NCBI RefSeq assembly: GCF_947623445.1
Contig: NC_135240.1
Location: 26,784,001 to 26,848,000, forward strand
DNA length: 64,000 nucleotides
Direction: 5' to 3'
From: Clavelina lepadiformis
Lineage: Eukaryota; Chordata; Ascidiacea; Aplousobranchia; Clavelinidae
Shown: positions 35,191 through 46,000 of the stretch, in pieces
How the letters are laid out: every line of letters starts with the position of its first letter
Position numbering within the stretch: the first letter of the stretch is position 1
Notes under the pieces: model-generated
Seen by the model: only the letters and a program-made list of their open reading frames with translations
Told to the model about the DNA's origin: nothing
Database searches by the model: none
Program-made: the position numbers and the translations under genes

Positions 35191-35415
35191 TTATAGCCTT
35201 GAAATTCTCACCTGTAGGTTTGGTGAGTTTGTCGAAATAACATTCCTTGCGTTCAATGACCTCAGAGTTTGTATTGTTGTTCCGCTCTCACGGTTTCCAG
35301 CGTCAAATCTTTTCCTCTTGCTTTTCATTTTCTCGTTGATCTTTTCGATCAAAGTCGAGTAAAGTATCGGGTAAAGCGAGCTATTTATCGGGAGGAGCAG
35401 GACTGCACTTACCAA
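35191..35415 (-). pseudogene. Class A GPCR fragment: TM7 and cytoplasmic tail
   Basis: The minus-strand frame begins DWLVSAVLLLPINSSLYPIL, a TM7 of the LGR/relaxin-receptor style (L-P-I-N-S-x-L-N-P-x-L-Y, here with Y for N). It continues into a basic tail (KINEKMKSKRKR) and ends in a stop. Upstream in the same frame a stop occurs soon, and I find no TM1-TM6 or leucine-rich repeats nearby. It may be the last exon of a receptor whose other exons are not visible, or a relic copy. The altered N-P-x-x-Y asparagine favours a relic. Confidence 0.45.
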
Positions 35416-35709
35416 CCAGTCTCTATTGGAAATGCTCGCTTTTTAACCTTGACACTGATTATATTTATCCATGTCGCAATGTGTCAACTTTAGCTATATG
35501 TATCTCCCATTGTCTAAACATTTTTTGCTCGCTGCACCTGCTACGACTTTAATTTTCATCGCTCTCACGTGGTACAAGCTCGCACTTCTACCAGCGAGCA
35601 GAATTAGCTGAGTGAGTTATCGAAATCAACACATGAGTTATCTGATTTAACCACGGTGATTGGAATTCAATAGACATCTTATTAGCAGTAGTATTGCTTA
35701 TCTTTTTGG

Positions 35710-36088
35710 TTACCGTATTTTCTTAAATAGAAGCCGCCCTCGAAAAGAAACCGCACGATTTGATTAAAAATAAACAATAGAAGCCGCCCTCGAATAGAAG
35801 CCGCCCTCGCATAGAAGCAGCAGAAGACAATGCCGAAATCGCTTCGGTGTAATATAAAGGCTGTCATTGAGAGCTTGCACATGCGAAAAACATCAGTAGT
35901 GATCGGATAGTAATAGAATAAAACCTTTCTGTCAAAAGAGAGCGCATAATTTTATATTCACCTAATCAACACTACCGGTAAGCCTACTTCATGTAATAAA
36001 AATAGAAGCCGCCCTCGAATAGAAGCCGCACAAAACGTTCAAAAATAAAAAATAGTAGCCGCGGTTTCTATTCAAGAAAATAAGGTAA
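35710..36088. repeat. Short TIR repeat with internal GAAGCCGCCCTCGAA units
   Basis: The ends are inverted: TTACCGTATTTTCTTAAATA at the left, and TTACCTTATTTTCTTGAATA read inward from the right. Inside, several copies of a roughly 17-bp unit (ATAGAAGCCGCCCTCGA) occur near both ends. No coding frame and no unambiguous target duplication is visible. It behaves like a non-autonomous DNA transposon of unknown superfamily. Confidence 0.6.
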
Positions 36089-37168
36089 GTTATTCGAATT
36101 ATTGAGAAAATATACAGCACCTAAAAAAAAACGTTTTCTTGTAAACTACTTCTATTGTAATATTAAAAATTTTCTATTGAAAAAAGATTACATTATTCTG
36201 GCTCCACGCAAAAGTAGGGTCAGATAATCAACAGGTAAATTAAGCAAAGATATCCTAATATGCTACAAGGGTCTCTTTATTTATGGTTACCTCTCCTAAG
36301 CCTAAACAACCTCTTCACAACTACCTATTTAAGCAGGTCTAGTGGGAATGGAGTTACTTTGGGGCCAGTAAGTCATCACCCACAGACCAATTAGTTTGGA
36401 GTTGGTGGCCGTGCTAACCTGCCATCGTTGTAGTAGGACTATCACAAAATTAAAAACTTTGCACGTTTTAGCCCTTGCTGCTTTACCACTTTTTCTGTTC
36501 TTTAATTGCGAGAGAGAAATTATTTCTATTGTGCTATATCAAAGTTTAGTACCATATTTTTTGTATCTCACAGTTAATGCCAAAAAATAAATAAGTAACA
36601 CAAATAAGGCAAACAGAAAGTTTTGCAAAACAATAAATGAAAACGTATCAACGATGACAAATAACCAGTACTAAGTCACCTGGCCAATCAGACCTGGTCC
36701 ATAAAGCATAAAACTGAATAAGAAATATTTTCTATGCTTTTACTCTAATGAATACAACTTAGCACCATATTTATTCCTTTAAGCTTTATTTACGTGACAT
36801 TTAAAGCTTGGTTATTTGATTTCTATTATGCAAAGTTTTATTCAGGTTGCCGCCAGTGTACTAAACGCCAGGTCACAAATGGATGATTGACAACCAAGTT
36901 GAAAACATGTTACTGGTAACTGCTGGGATGCAAATTTAGTAAAATTTGAAAGAAACAGCTTTTTTTACTGAACGTTTTAATCTTAAGATCTTTAAGCGTT
37001 CAAGGGACTACAGTCAGTGGTATTAAATAGCTAAATAAGAAGCATTTAGTCGCATAGGCTCTTTTCAGGTTGCCCGTCTGCATTCTGCAAGTACGTTGAC
37101 TATCAATTTTATGATCAATTGTTGTCCGGTTGATCAATTACCAGATTGCGGTTGTTCCGTATCGGATC
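36089..37168. other. MRPL30 5' flank, no other gene seen
   Basis: AT-rich DNA between the TIR repeat and the MRPL30 start codon. TTTTCAG near 37064-37070 may be a 5'-UTR splice acceptor for MRPL30. A plus-strand frame at 36396-36590 is hydrophobic by composition only and is not called. Confidence 0.4.
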
Positions 37169-39296
37169 ATGTCGTTGTTGCTTCGTCAGTTGACCGCCCA
37201 TCGCTCTCTCCACACATCGGCATGCTCTTGCATCACCAACAGATATCCTGTGAAAACGCCTTCAATGAAGGAAACTGCCATTAAACTTGGGTAAATGGAC
37301 GCATATCATTGTTATTTGTGAAAGAGTTTTGTAATTATAAGTGCAGTAATCTTAACAGCTATAGTTAAAAGTGTGGCACGTGCACACCACACTTTTCCTG
37401 TTGGCGCCAGTTTATAATAAGCAAAGAAAATTTGGTTGTTTGTCCAACAGTATCAACTTTACTTTAAATATGAAATGAATAAAGAATTAAGGCTTCAATG
37501 CATGTTTTTGTGCCAAAATTTGTGTCTCTGCCTGTATGATTTCTTGTCCAAATTTTTCATGAGCAAGTATGCTATTTTCTAGCTTATAGGCTCATCAGGC
37601 CAACTATTCACTGGAAAGTGTGGTATTTTTCATCAAAACTTTTTGTGTAAAGACACAAGGTTTGATACGACAGCATGTTTGAAAGAAAATTTGTTTATAA
37701 TAGTCATAGTTTTTATTTTTTTACCTTATAGTCATATATATATTTTTATTTTTTTCTTATCCTCTTAGATGGGGCTAAGACAGATCATATTAAAATCTTG
37801 ATCACTAAAATTGTAAATTTCCCTGGCATTTACTCCGAAAAGTTACTTTGACTGGACATGAATAGCATCTCACCATGCATTCAGTTCATTGATATGCTTA
37901 GGCATATGAGATGCAGTACCCAAATGCATTCTTTTAAATTATAAATGTTAAATGGACATAGTGAATGTTACTTGTGAGCACTGCTACTTGCTAACAATGC
38001 TCTTTATGACGTATCAGGTTCGATAAAGTGAAAGACATGTATCCTGAATATCCACTTGATGAACCCCCTAAATTCTGGTTTATCAAGCAACTACACACCC
38101 TTAAATACCGACCTTATTGGGAGAAAGAAGCCATGAAGGAGCTGGGTTTGCATCGGGTAATTTTTTAACTAACTACGCTCTTTGAACAGAAAAATAAAAA
38201 GGTCGTAAATTTTTAGCTCGCCTAGCATTATATATGTAAACATATGAACAACTAAAATAAAGTGGGCGTTTGCTGCGTATTTAACTACAAGACTTACTGT
38301 TTTTGCAATATGTATGTGTACATAATGTTCTTGCAAACTGTTTCCTTACATTGTCAGAGGCACGACACTTGTGTTCACATCAACTCCCCACAAATGAATG
38401 AAATTTTATGGACGGTCAAACATTTAATTAAGTGAGTGCTTGTCCATTTGTACATATTTGTCCAGCTGTCTTCCATTGAAGTATGTGCATTTTCTGGTTA
38501 ACTTTGTCCTGACCAGGGTTATTACATTTGCTTTGATATACTTACGTATTTATTATGTTTAGAATCCAACCTATCAGATTTCCTCAAGGCATGCCAGAGA
38601 ATTCAGATGTTGGTTACACGCAATTGAAGGACAACGGGGAACTCGTCATTTATAAGAAAATAGAAGCAAAGGAAGCGAGTGATGAGGATGTTGTTCCTGT
38701 TGCTCCTGAAGAAGACTGGAAGGTAAAAAGCTTTTCTTTGTTTCTATGCGACACCAAAATCATCAACACATTGCATGGGTCAAAATTGATTGAGATGATG
38801 GATTTAAAATGTACAGTTTCAGTTTTTTTAGAGAGTTTAATTGTTCAAAAATAGGCCTGTTACTTTAAAATGGTTGTTGACAGTTGAACTATACAATGTT
38901 CCATTTACCTTAGATAAGTATTTCACGTTGTTATTTTTTTTACTGTTATTGTTGATAGACTCTGAATTTGAAACTTTCATTCGTCTGACCCAAAAAGTTG
39001 ATGTTCTATTTAAAAAGCATTAACATTTCTGCATCTGTAAACAGTTAAAAACGTTCTTAAGTTGTTGGAACGATATACTAACTTAAGGTGTTTTGCAGGT
39101 TGTCAGTGGCTACAGGATGTGCAATGGATGCACCAACAGACGTTGTTTGAAGTACGGAATGTGTCAGAAATTGTGGAGACAGCGTGGCATGAACTACCTT
39201 GAATTTATCGGACCAAGATTATTTAATTATGTTGACAATCCTGAGAAAAATAGTAAAAAGATAGAGGCTTTAGAAGAGAAAGATAAAGCGAATTGA
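37169..39296 (+). CDS. MRPL30: Mitochondrial ribosomal protein uL30m with cysteine-rich tail (230 aa, 5 exons)
   Basis: Exons 37169-37290, 38018-38156, 38358-38431, 38563-38722 and 39099-39296 join in phase. The start gives a mitochondrial presequence (MSLLLRQLTAHRSLHTSA). The L30 core follows with FWFIKQLHTLKYRPYWEKEA, MKELGLHR, VHINSPQMNEILWTVKHLIK and IQPIRFPQGMPE, all matching animal MRPL30, a large-subunit protein of the mitochondrial ribosome. The last exon adds 65 residues after the usual end. It includes MCNGCTNRRCLKYGMCQK, that is C-x2-C-x4-C-x5-C, then WRQRGMNYLEFIGPRLF. This tail could bind zinc or contact lineage-specific mitoribosome parts, but its role is unknown. A poly(A) signal lies at 39420. 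Confidence 0.88.
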
Positions 39297-39419
39297 AGAC
39301 GTGTTGAGGTTTATAAATTTTTATTTACAACTATTATTGCCACTCGCTCTGGACCCGGTTCAAGATGACGTCACGGCAATGGTGGCCTGGTTTTAATGCT
39401 GAAAGCTGCATTAGAAGCC

Positions 39420-39425
39420 AATAAA
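39420..39425 (+). terminator. MRPL30: Poly(A) signal of MRPL30
   Basis: AATAAA 123 nt past the MRPL30 stop codon. The rest of 39297-39998 shows no gene and separates the convergent MRPL30 and 40036-41022 genes. Confidence 0.55.
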
Positions 39426-39998
39426 AGAATTGCGCTTTTTATGTTTGTTTGAGAATAGCAGGCAGAATGTGTTCATGTTCTATTGGACTTATCCTATTCA
39501 TTCGACGGCCGATTCATCTGCTAGTCATTGAGCGGCGTTGATCGTAATCCTACTACGACCACACTTTTCAACAATGGAATAAACCATTACGCACAAGAAA
39601 AGATTGAAATGAAATAATTTTAAGGTGAAACTAGGAAGTTTTATTTACAAAAAAGAACGGAAATTTGGGCGCTGCAATATTTTTATACAAATTTATAATA
39701 ACTAGAGAAGAAATTAGAAAAAATATAAACCATTTAATAAAACACAACTTCAGAATGTTGTTATTGGGATGACATAATCATTAAGTCAGCATGTGGTAAA
39801 ATTATCAAGAAATACCTACGCTGTTCATGTCATGGACTATATACATGATTGCGGTTTTAAAACAGAATATTCCTAATTTGATTCAATCGAAACGAATAAT
39901 AGCATAATTTACAATTGTCACACCATATTATATAGGCTACTGAAGCCGACCATTGTACATAACTACATATCAAAGCGTTTCAATAAATTACCCAGCAA

Positions 39999-40004
39999 TT
40001 TATT
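39999..40004 (-). terminator. Poly(A) signal of the 40036-41022 gene
   Basis: TTTATT on the plus strand reads AATAAA on the minus strand, about 32 nt past the stop codon, a typical distance. Confidence 0.55.
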
Positions 40005-40035
40005 GCCGAAGCAGAGATGCCACTGCTGAATGTAT

Positions 40036-41022
40036 TTAGCCCACAGTGAAGCTGCCTTCAATTCCCAACATCTTTGCATAGATGAGCGCATCTTTGGCTA
40101 GGAATCCTTTGCTGAATAAAATATCTTCCAGCGGTATATCTGTGCGCTCCACCACGTCACCGAACGGCTTTGGTGACGAGCAACCGCTGACTTTCACGGT
40201 GCTGCCTTCATACTGGAATTCAACCAGGGAGAAATCTTTGGTAACTTTGTAATTGTGGTTGCCGCCGTATTTGACCTCAAATGATTGATCTTCTCCAAGA
40301 AAAGTGACACAAGTGTTGGTCTTTGGTGTCAGTGTCAGGGTGTGACGTATTCCGTCAGCAAAGACAGTTGCGATGATAACCGCCTGATCTGCTCTGGCCT
40401 CGATTGTGTAGGTTGATGTGACTTCTACGTCTTGATAACCGATTTGTCTCGACTTAGTTGTTCCATCGCTGAACTTGACCGTGACTTCTACTAGTTTCCC
40501 TTTTTCGATGAAAATCATCTGCACTTTCTCGCTTTCGTATTTTTTATTTTCTGAAATGAATCATGTTTTATTGACCGTCATCACAACAATTTAGCTCATT
40601 TTGAATAGGTTGGTAAGAGCGACTTGCTTACTTCCCGACATAAAAACAAACCTTGTTAAAACATGTTGGAACTTACCCGAATTCGGGCTTGGCGGCGATT
40701 CATGGTCTGAAAGAGAAATATTAACTTTGATTATATCGAAGCCCACCAAGCTTCCCTCATGCATCAATATCAAAATGTGCCCGGTTCCCGAATATAAAAC
40801 AGTTCAAACTTAATTATTACATCAAAATCTTTTGAGCGCACTATGGCACATACTGATGATGATACTTTGCTCACAATTTACAGTTACTGTTCCCTCTTTA
40901 GTCTTAACGATGGGGCAGTTGGTGAGATCGGATTTGGTGATGCCAACATTGAGATCTCGATCCTTTTTAAGCTCATCAACGACATTGTTGGTCGGATTTG
41001 GTAATGTAGGAGGGAGCACCAT
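40036..41022 (-). CDS. Unrecognised beta-rich protein, paralog 1 (230 aa, 3 exons)
   Basis: Exons 41022-40875, 40706-40677 and 40550-40036 join in phase (both introns phase 1). The protein has no signal peptide or membrane span. Its middle is a run of short alternating strands (VEVTVKFSDGTTKSRQIG, HTLTLTPKTNTCVTFLG, FEVKYGGNHNYKVTKDF, VEFQYEGSTVKVSG) ending with PFGDVVERTDI. This suggests an intracellular beta-sandwich or barrel. A second member, at 43070-48475 on the same strand, shares the same order of motifs, so this is a tandem gene pair. I cannot assign a domain family or function. The upstream 0.7 kb is duplicated near the paralog. Confidence 0.75.
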
Positions 41023-41097
41023 GGCAACTATTGTTTTCAGTAATAGGTTACGCTATCCACATTTAGCCTACAAATCTGCCAGAAAGTGCAGTTTGGA

Positions 41098-41800
41098 AAA
41101 AATGCTGGTTACTTTTCAAAGATTGTAAAAGTAAGCTACTTACAGTGGTGCACAAATTGATTGACTCAGCAGTTAAAAAATATTGCAAAATTAATTGTTT
41201 TGCATTAAACATTCTTAACTTTTCGTATGAAGCCATACGAGAAAAATAGCTTCTATTAACTTAAGTGTGCTGGTACAGTCTGATTCCAAGAGACGATATT
41301 TCAGAATCAGATCAGATGATTTCTTCGACCTAGTCAAGATCCCTGATATTGTTTTGTCAAAAACTGCTTTACTTTTTAGCAGAGCGACATGTTATTTCAT
41401 GACATGAAAGAAGAAAGTTGATTTCTAACTCTTACACTGTCTTCTCTGTAATTCCCTTTTCCTCGCAACGTCTATCACAAAATTCTCTCCTAACTTTCAA
41501 ACTCGATTTCAATTTAGAAAACAAAGAAATCGACGAATGCGCCATATATGAGATCACATCACGAGCTCGTGATATGAAAAGTATTAAATGCCTAACAAAA
41601 GGAACCGTGTTTGTGATATAAACCAATAGAAGCAAAGTGCCGTGGAAATTTACCTTGTAGAATCACGTGCCTATAAATAAATAAATGTTCAAAGAACTAA
41701 TATCTGCCCACGCTCCTGCTTGCTTTTCGCGATTGGTTAAACGCAAATCTGAATCAATTTGAACGAGTGTTGTTTAATTTTCGTGGTTTATTCGTACATA
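41098..41800. promoter_or_regulatory. Upstream region of paralog 1, duplicated at 49484-49985
   Basis: Blocks at about 41098-41200 and 41406-41800 match 49484-49560 and 49588-49985 in the same orientation. The best-kept block holds the perfect 16-bp palindrome ATCACGAGCTCGTGAT (41558-41573; 49743-49758), followed by ATGAAAAGTATTAAAT. Further on it holds a shared CCTATAAATA and AACTAATATCTGCCCACGCT. The start codon of paralog 1 is only 76 bp from the block, so it probably includes the promoter. Confidence 0.65.
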
Positions 41801-43069
41801 TAAATCAAAGAATTGATGAAATATTTGAACAAATAGTCAATTATTCCTAGCTTGTGGTCACTCAATTCAAGTTGAGCACCATGACATATGTCGTTTATAG
41901 CAATAAGCTGCCTTAGTTACATTATTTCATCCGCTCTCTCAACAACACACTATTATTATTCTTCAAAAGGTACTGATTATTGAAATATGTCAAAAATGTA
42001 TTTTAAAACCCAATATTAAACATTCAACAAAAGAAATTATGATGCTTGTGAATTGTTATCAAATTCGATAAAAGCTAACTCCCGCGTCGATTCCCCTGAT
42101 GTTTTTAAGTTAATAATTGAAAAGCAAACAGCGTTTGATCACCTTCGAAACAATATTGAAACAAGTGTTGAAAATTGTTCTTAACTGCTGTGCATTGCAA
42201 ATCTCCCCGAGTCTGCAACAGAACCGCGGTTAACGACCATCACGATAACATGACAACCACACAGGAGGTGCGGGATATCTTTTATTGCAATTTTTAATTA
42301 ACGACGTTTTAATTTGTAATTAACACAAAACCATTTTGTTTCTTAAAATCTCTATTTTTATAAATTAATGTTGTAGCTTGGTTCAATATACTCAATAACT
42401 GACGCTGTTTGGCATGAATTACCTAACATCTTGTTTTAATTTTTCATTTCTGGAGTGATTTAGCTCATATACAGCCGCTGAAAAGTACAAAGCACACAAA
42501 CTGGTTATACGGTGTAAGTAGAGCCTTCAACGTGTCGTTTTTGTTTGTCTGATGGGGAAGCGAAACTATCCAGGGGGAATCACCCAAGGAACTGTATAAG
42601 CTATCACATTTCATGTCCAAGCGTTTGCTGGATTGCCAAGCATATTGGTTATTCTCATCTTACAATTTACTGTTTAAACTTTTATTTGACGTCATAAGAA
42701 GACGTTATGTATTCTGTACAAATTCGAACATACAGTTACGACACAAGATAAGAAAATTTTATACACGTTCTTAGCTTGTCACTTGTCACTTAGCATTAAT
42801 TAACATTTATCATTTGAACAATTGGTTACCACTATACAAAAGATAATGATAGACGAGCTTTAATTAAACTTTACATTGCTTGGATCGAATTTTGTTATTG
42901 AAATTGTACTCAGAGTTTACCGTAAGGAGGTTATATTTGTCAGAAAAAAAAACAGTTTTTTGGTTAACTTCACTGTGTAGTAAAATTACTTTAGAAACGT
43001 ATTTACTCGGAATGTCTTGTTTACACTTTGCTTCTTTGTCCAGGTGATTTTTTAGTGGTTTTGGCAAAC
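41801..43069. other. Intergenic between the paralogs, no gene seen
   Basis: AT-rich; no supported exon on either strand. It contains one TGACGTCA (42687). AATAAA on the minus strand at 42681-42686 is a distant candidate poly(A) signal for paralog 2. Confidence 0.4.
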
Positions 43070-46000
43070 TTATCTTCGAGCGAAATTCATTTCCATACCT
43101 TCAAATCTATGAATTTTCGAAAACCTTTCATCTTTTTCTTTATCAATGGTGCCGATCATTTCTTTCTTTGATAACCTTGTTATTTCAAGCTTGTCACCAA
43201 AGAGCTTGTGTGGAGAGAAATCGCTCGAAATCTTGAACTTGGTACCATCGGTTGCTGTAAACTCAACTTTTTCAAACTGATCAGTGACGTGGAATTTCCG
43301 GCCATCATACGTCACGTCCAGGCTCTGCGTCGGCCCCAAGAAAGTGACACTCTCCTCAGAACTCGGGGTGATAAAAGTGAGATCGCGCTTTCCATCTTCA
43401 AAGAAAACAGCAAGCACAACGGTGACGTCACAACTCACGTCAGTGACTTCTGCTTCCATCACATTTGCGTCCTTTGCCCCAATCGCCCAGGACTTTTCTG
43501 TTCCGTTGGTAAACTTCACCTTGAATCGAATTCGCTCATTTTTCCCCAAGAAGCAACATCGTAGTATGATCCCATTATCAATTTTGCTGTTGGGGCCAAT
43601 TTTGCTGTTTGCGTTTGCTATGAAAACAGAAGTAGTTAATCTTTAAAATTATAAAAACAGCAACAATCGCATTGATAAAACTTAACAAATCAAACAATCA
43701 ATATGTACAAAACAACCAAAGTAGGCCTAAACCAATGTATATGCAAAACGACTACAGTTTCTTTTTGACTTTTTTGGGCAGAAATAATATTAAGCTTATA
43801 CAGGCCCATAGCTAGCATGGGGCCAAGAGGGGCTGATCCCCGCCTGTAGAAATATTTGGTACCCTACTGAAACAATGTGGGCCTATAACATCAAATAACA
43901 ATGATAGAAATTTGTGTTAAATTTTTCATTTAGTTTAACGACAAATCTGAAGCCATGTATGCTAGGCTAGTGCCCTGCAGAAGTCGACGTTTTTCCAAAA
44001 GGGCCATTGAATTTTTTATCTGTTTATTTTAGAATGTTACTCGTGCTTTTGTTATTGGTGATCTAATATTTAGCACCAATTATTGTATACGCGTAAAGGT
44101 GGTTAGTGCATAATAGCAGCTTTTTCAAGTTGCCGCATCCAGCTATTAGCAGTTAATTCGGTGGATCCATCCAGGACAATTCAAATGCTTGCAGAACCTG
44201 CTGACCCCATATTTCACACTTAAGACTTTAGCAACAAAGAGTTCTGTGTACACGTGGAAGGACAACAGGTCAAGGGTGTAAAAGTCAAGATCAAGGTCAA
44301 GGTCAAGAAGCATATGTGAGCCCCTCCTAGATTTTGTTGAGCCCTGTCTGAAAATACAGGCTATAGCTACACTGTCATTTTGTTAAACACTTTAATTAAA
44401 CACGAAAAGTGAGGCCAAAAAGAAACACCTAAAATGGTTACATGTTTAAATCGCACATGTTTATTCTGTTTTGTGTTTAAATGTTGTAGGTGTTTACTAA
44501 CTAGGTGTTTATTATCTTTGGTGTTTACGTGTTTACTAACTAGGTGTTTACTATTTTATGCGTATTGTTACTTGGCAGTCAAAATTTCCAAAATAACGTT
44601 TATTACAGCAGCGCAACAGAAACAAGGCAGGTACAATCACGCGCGCCGGAATTATTTTTGGCAAGGGGCAAAATTCGAAAAAAGGGCACTTTTTGAATGT
44701 CATTTTGGAAAATAAAGAAAGAAAAGTGGGCGATGGCCTCTCTGCCCTTCCTCTTCCGGCATCCGTGAGTAATAATAATAACCGATAAGTTGCATTAAAT
44801 AGCCTAACACCACCCTCGAATCGTTGTTACATCTGACGTGGATTGAATCAGCAACAATGAATGTTTTCATGGTTCCGGCTTCGTTGTAAGAAACAAGCAA
44901 ACTTGACAGTGTTTTCTTTCTGGAGTTTAAAATAATCCAAAATGCCTAAAAAATTAAAACAAAAATGTCAATGTATACAAATTGTTCTGTAAAGCCACCA
45001 GTTAAATAAAGCAACTACAACTCACATTAACAGTCTGCATTGCATCAAAAAGATTTGTTTTGCGGATTGGCCAAAGTTGTTTTTGTGACCTCAAAATGAG
45101 ATTAAGTTCTTTCTCTGATGATGGATCCTATGTCAAAAGTTTTGTTAGGTTTTTACACTGTTAATAATAATGACTTTATTTTTCCCTCAATATATATCAA
45201 GTATCTGAACACATTATTCTTCAACAAAGCAATAAACTAATACAAAAACAACCAAATTTGATTTTTGTTAATTGCTGGATGAATACTCAGATTGCTCACC
45301 TCAGTCTTACGGCATTGCCGCTCAACATTGCTGTCACATTTGTTGTCTAGCGTGGTTAGCATGCTTACGCAAGCGTCTTAAATCGTATTGTAATCAAATT
45401 GATAAACATTTCTGAATTTTTCCTCAATCTGCAAAATTTATCACTATATCAATAACCATGTTGCAGCCTCTAAACATGATCTACAACTGTATTCTCTTAC
45501 AAAAGCATGAAAATTTAAAACACCTTACAATAAGTTTCTTTCAAACACTAACAAAAGGCATTTGTCCTAATAATGAAAACTTTTCAATGATTCCACTAAT
45601 GCAGGGGTCGGGAACCTTTTTGGCGAAGGAGCCATGAAATCCACATATTGTTAATTTTTATTTCCGTTAGAGCCATATAATATTTTTCAACACTTAATGC
45701 AACTAACGTGTGCATTTTTAAGAAAAACCAACTATTTTAGACAACGGTAAATGTCTGAATTTACTCTTTAATAACATGCTAATTACTGTTAATGCGATTT
45801 CTGGTGCTGCATGATACAGAAATTACAAAATTACAAATAACTGAAAAGTTTTATTCGTAACAATTGAGCTAAGAAATGCCAGCTTAGATTTATTTGCGAG
45901 CCAGATGCCATCATCAAAAGAGCCATATCTGGCTCGCGAGCCATAGGTTCCCAACCTCTGCACTAATGCATCTATCTTTACATTAAACTAATTTCTTCTT

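Noticed and set aside
44434-44715. 93-codon cysteine/leucine-rich plus-strand frame
   Set aside because: It arises from repeated GTGTTTA units and has no independent support.
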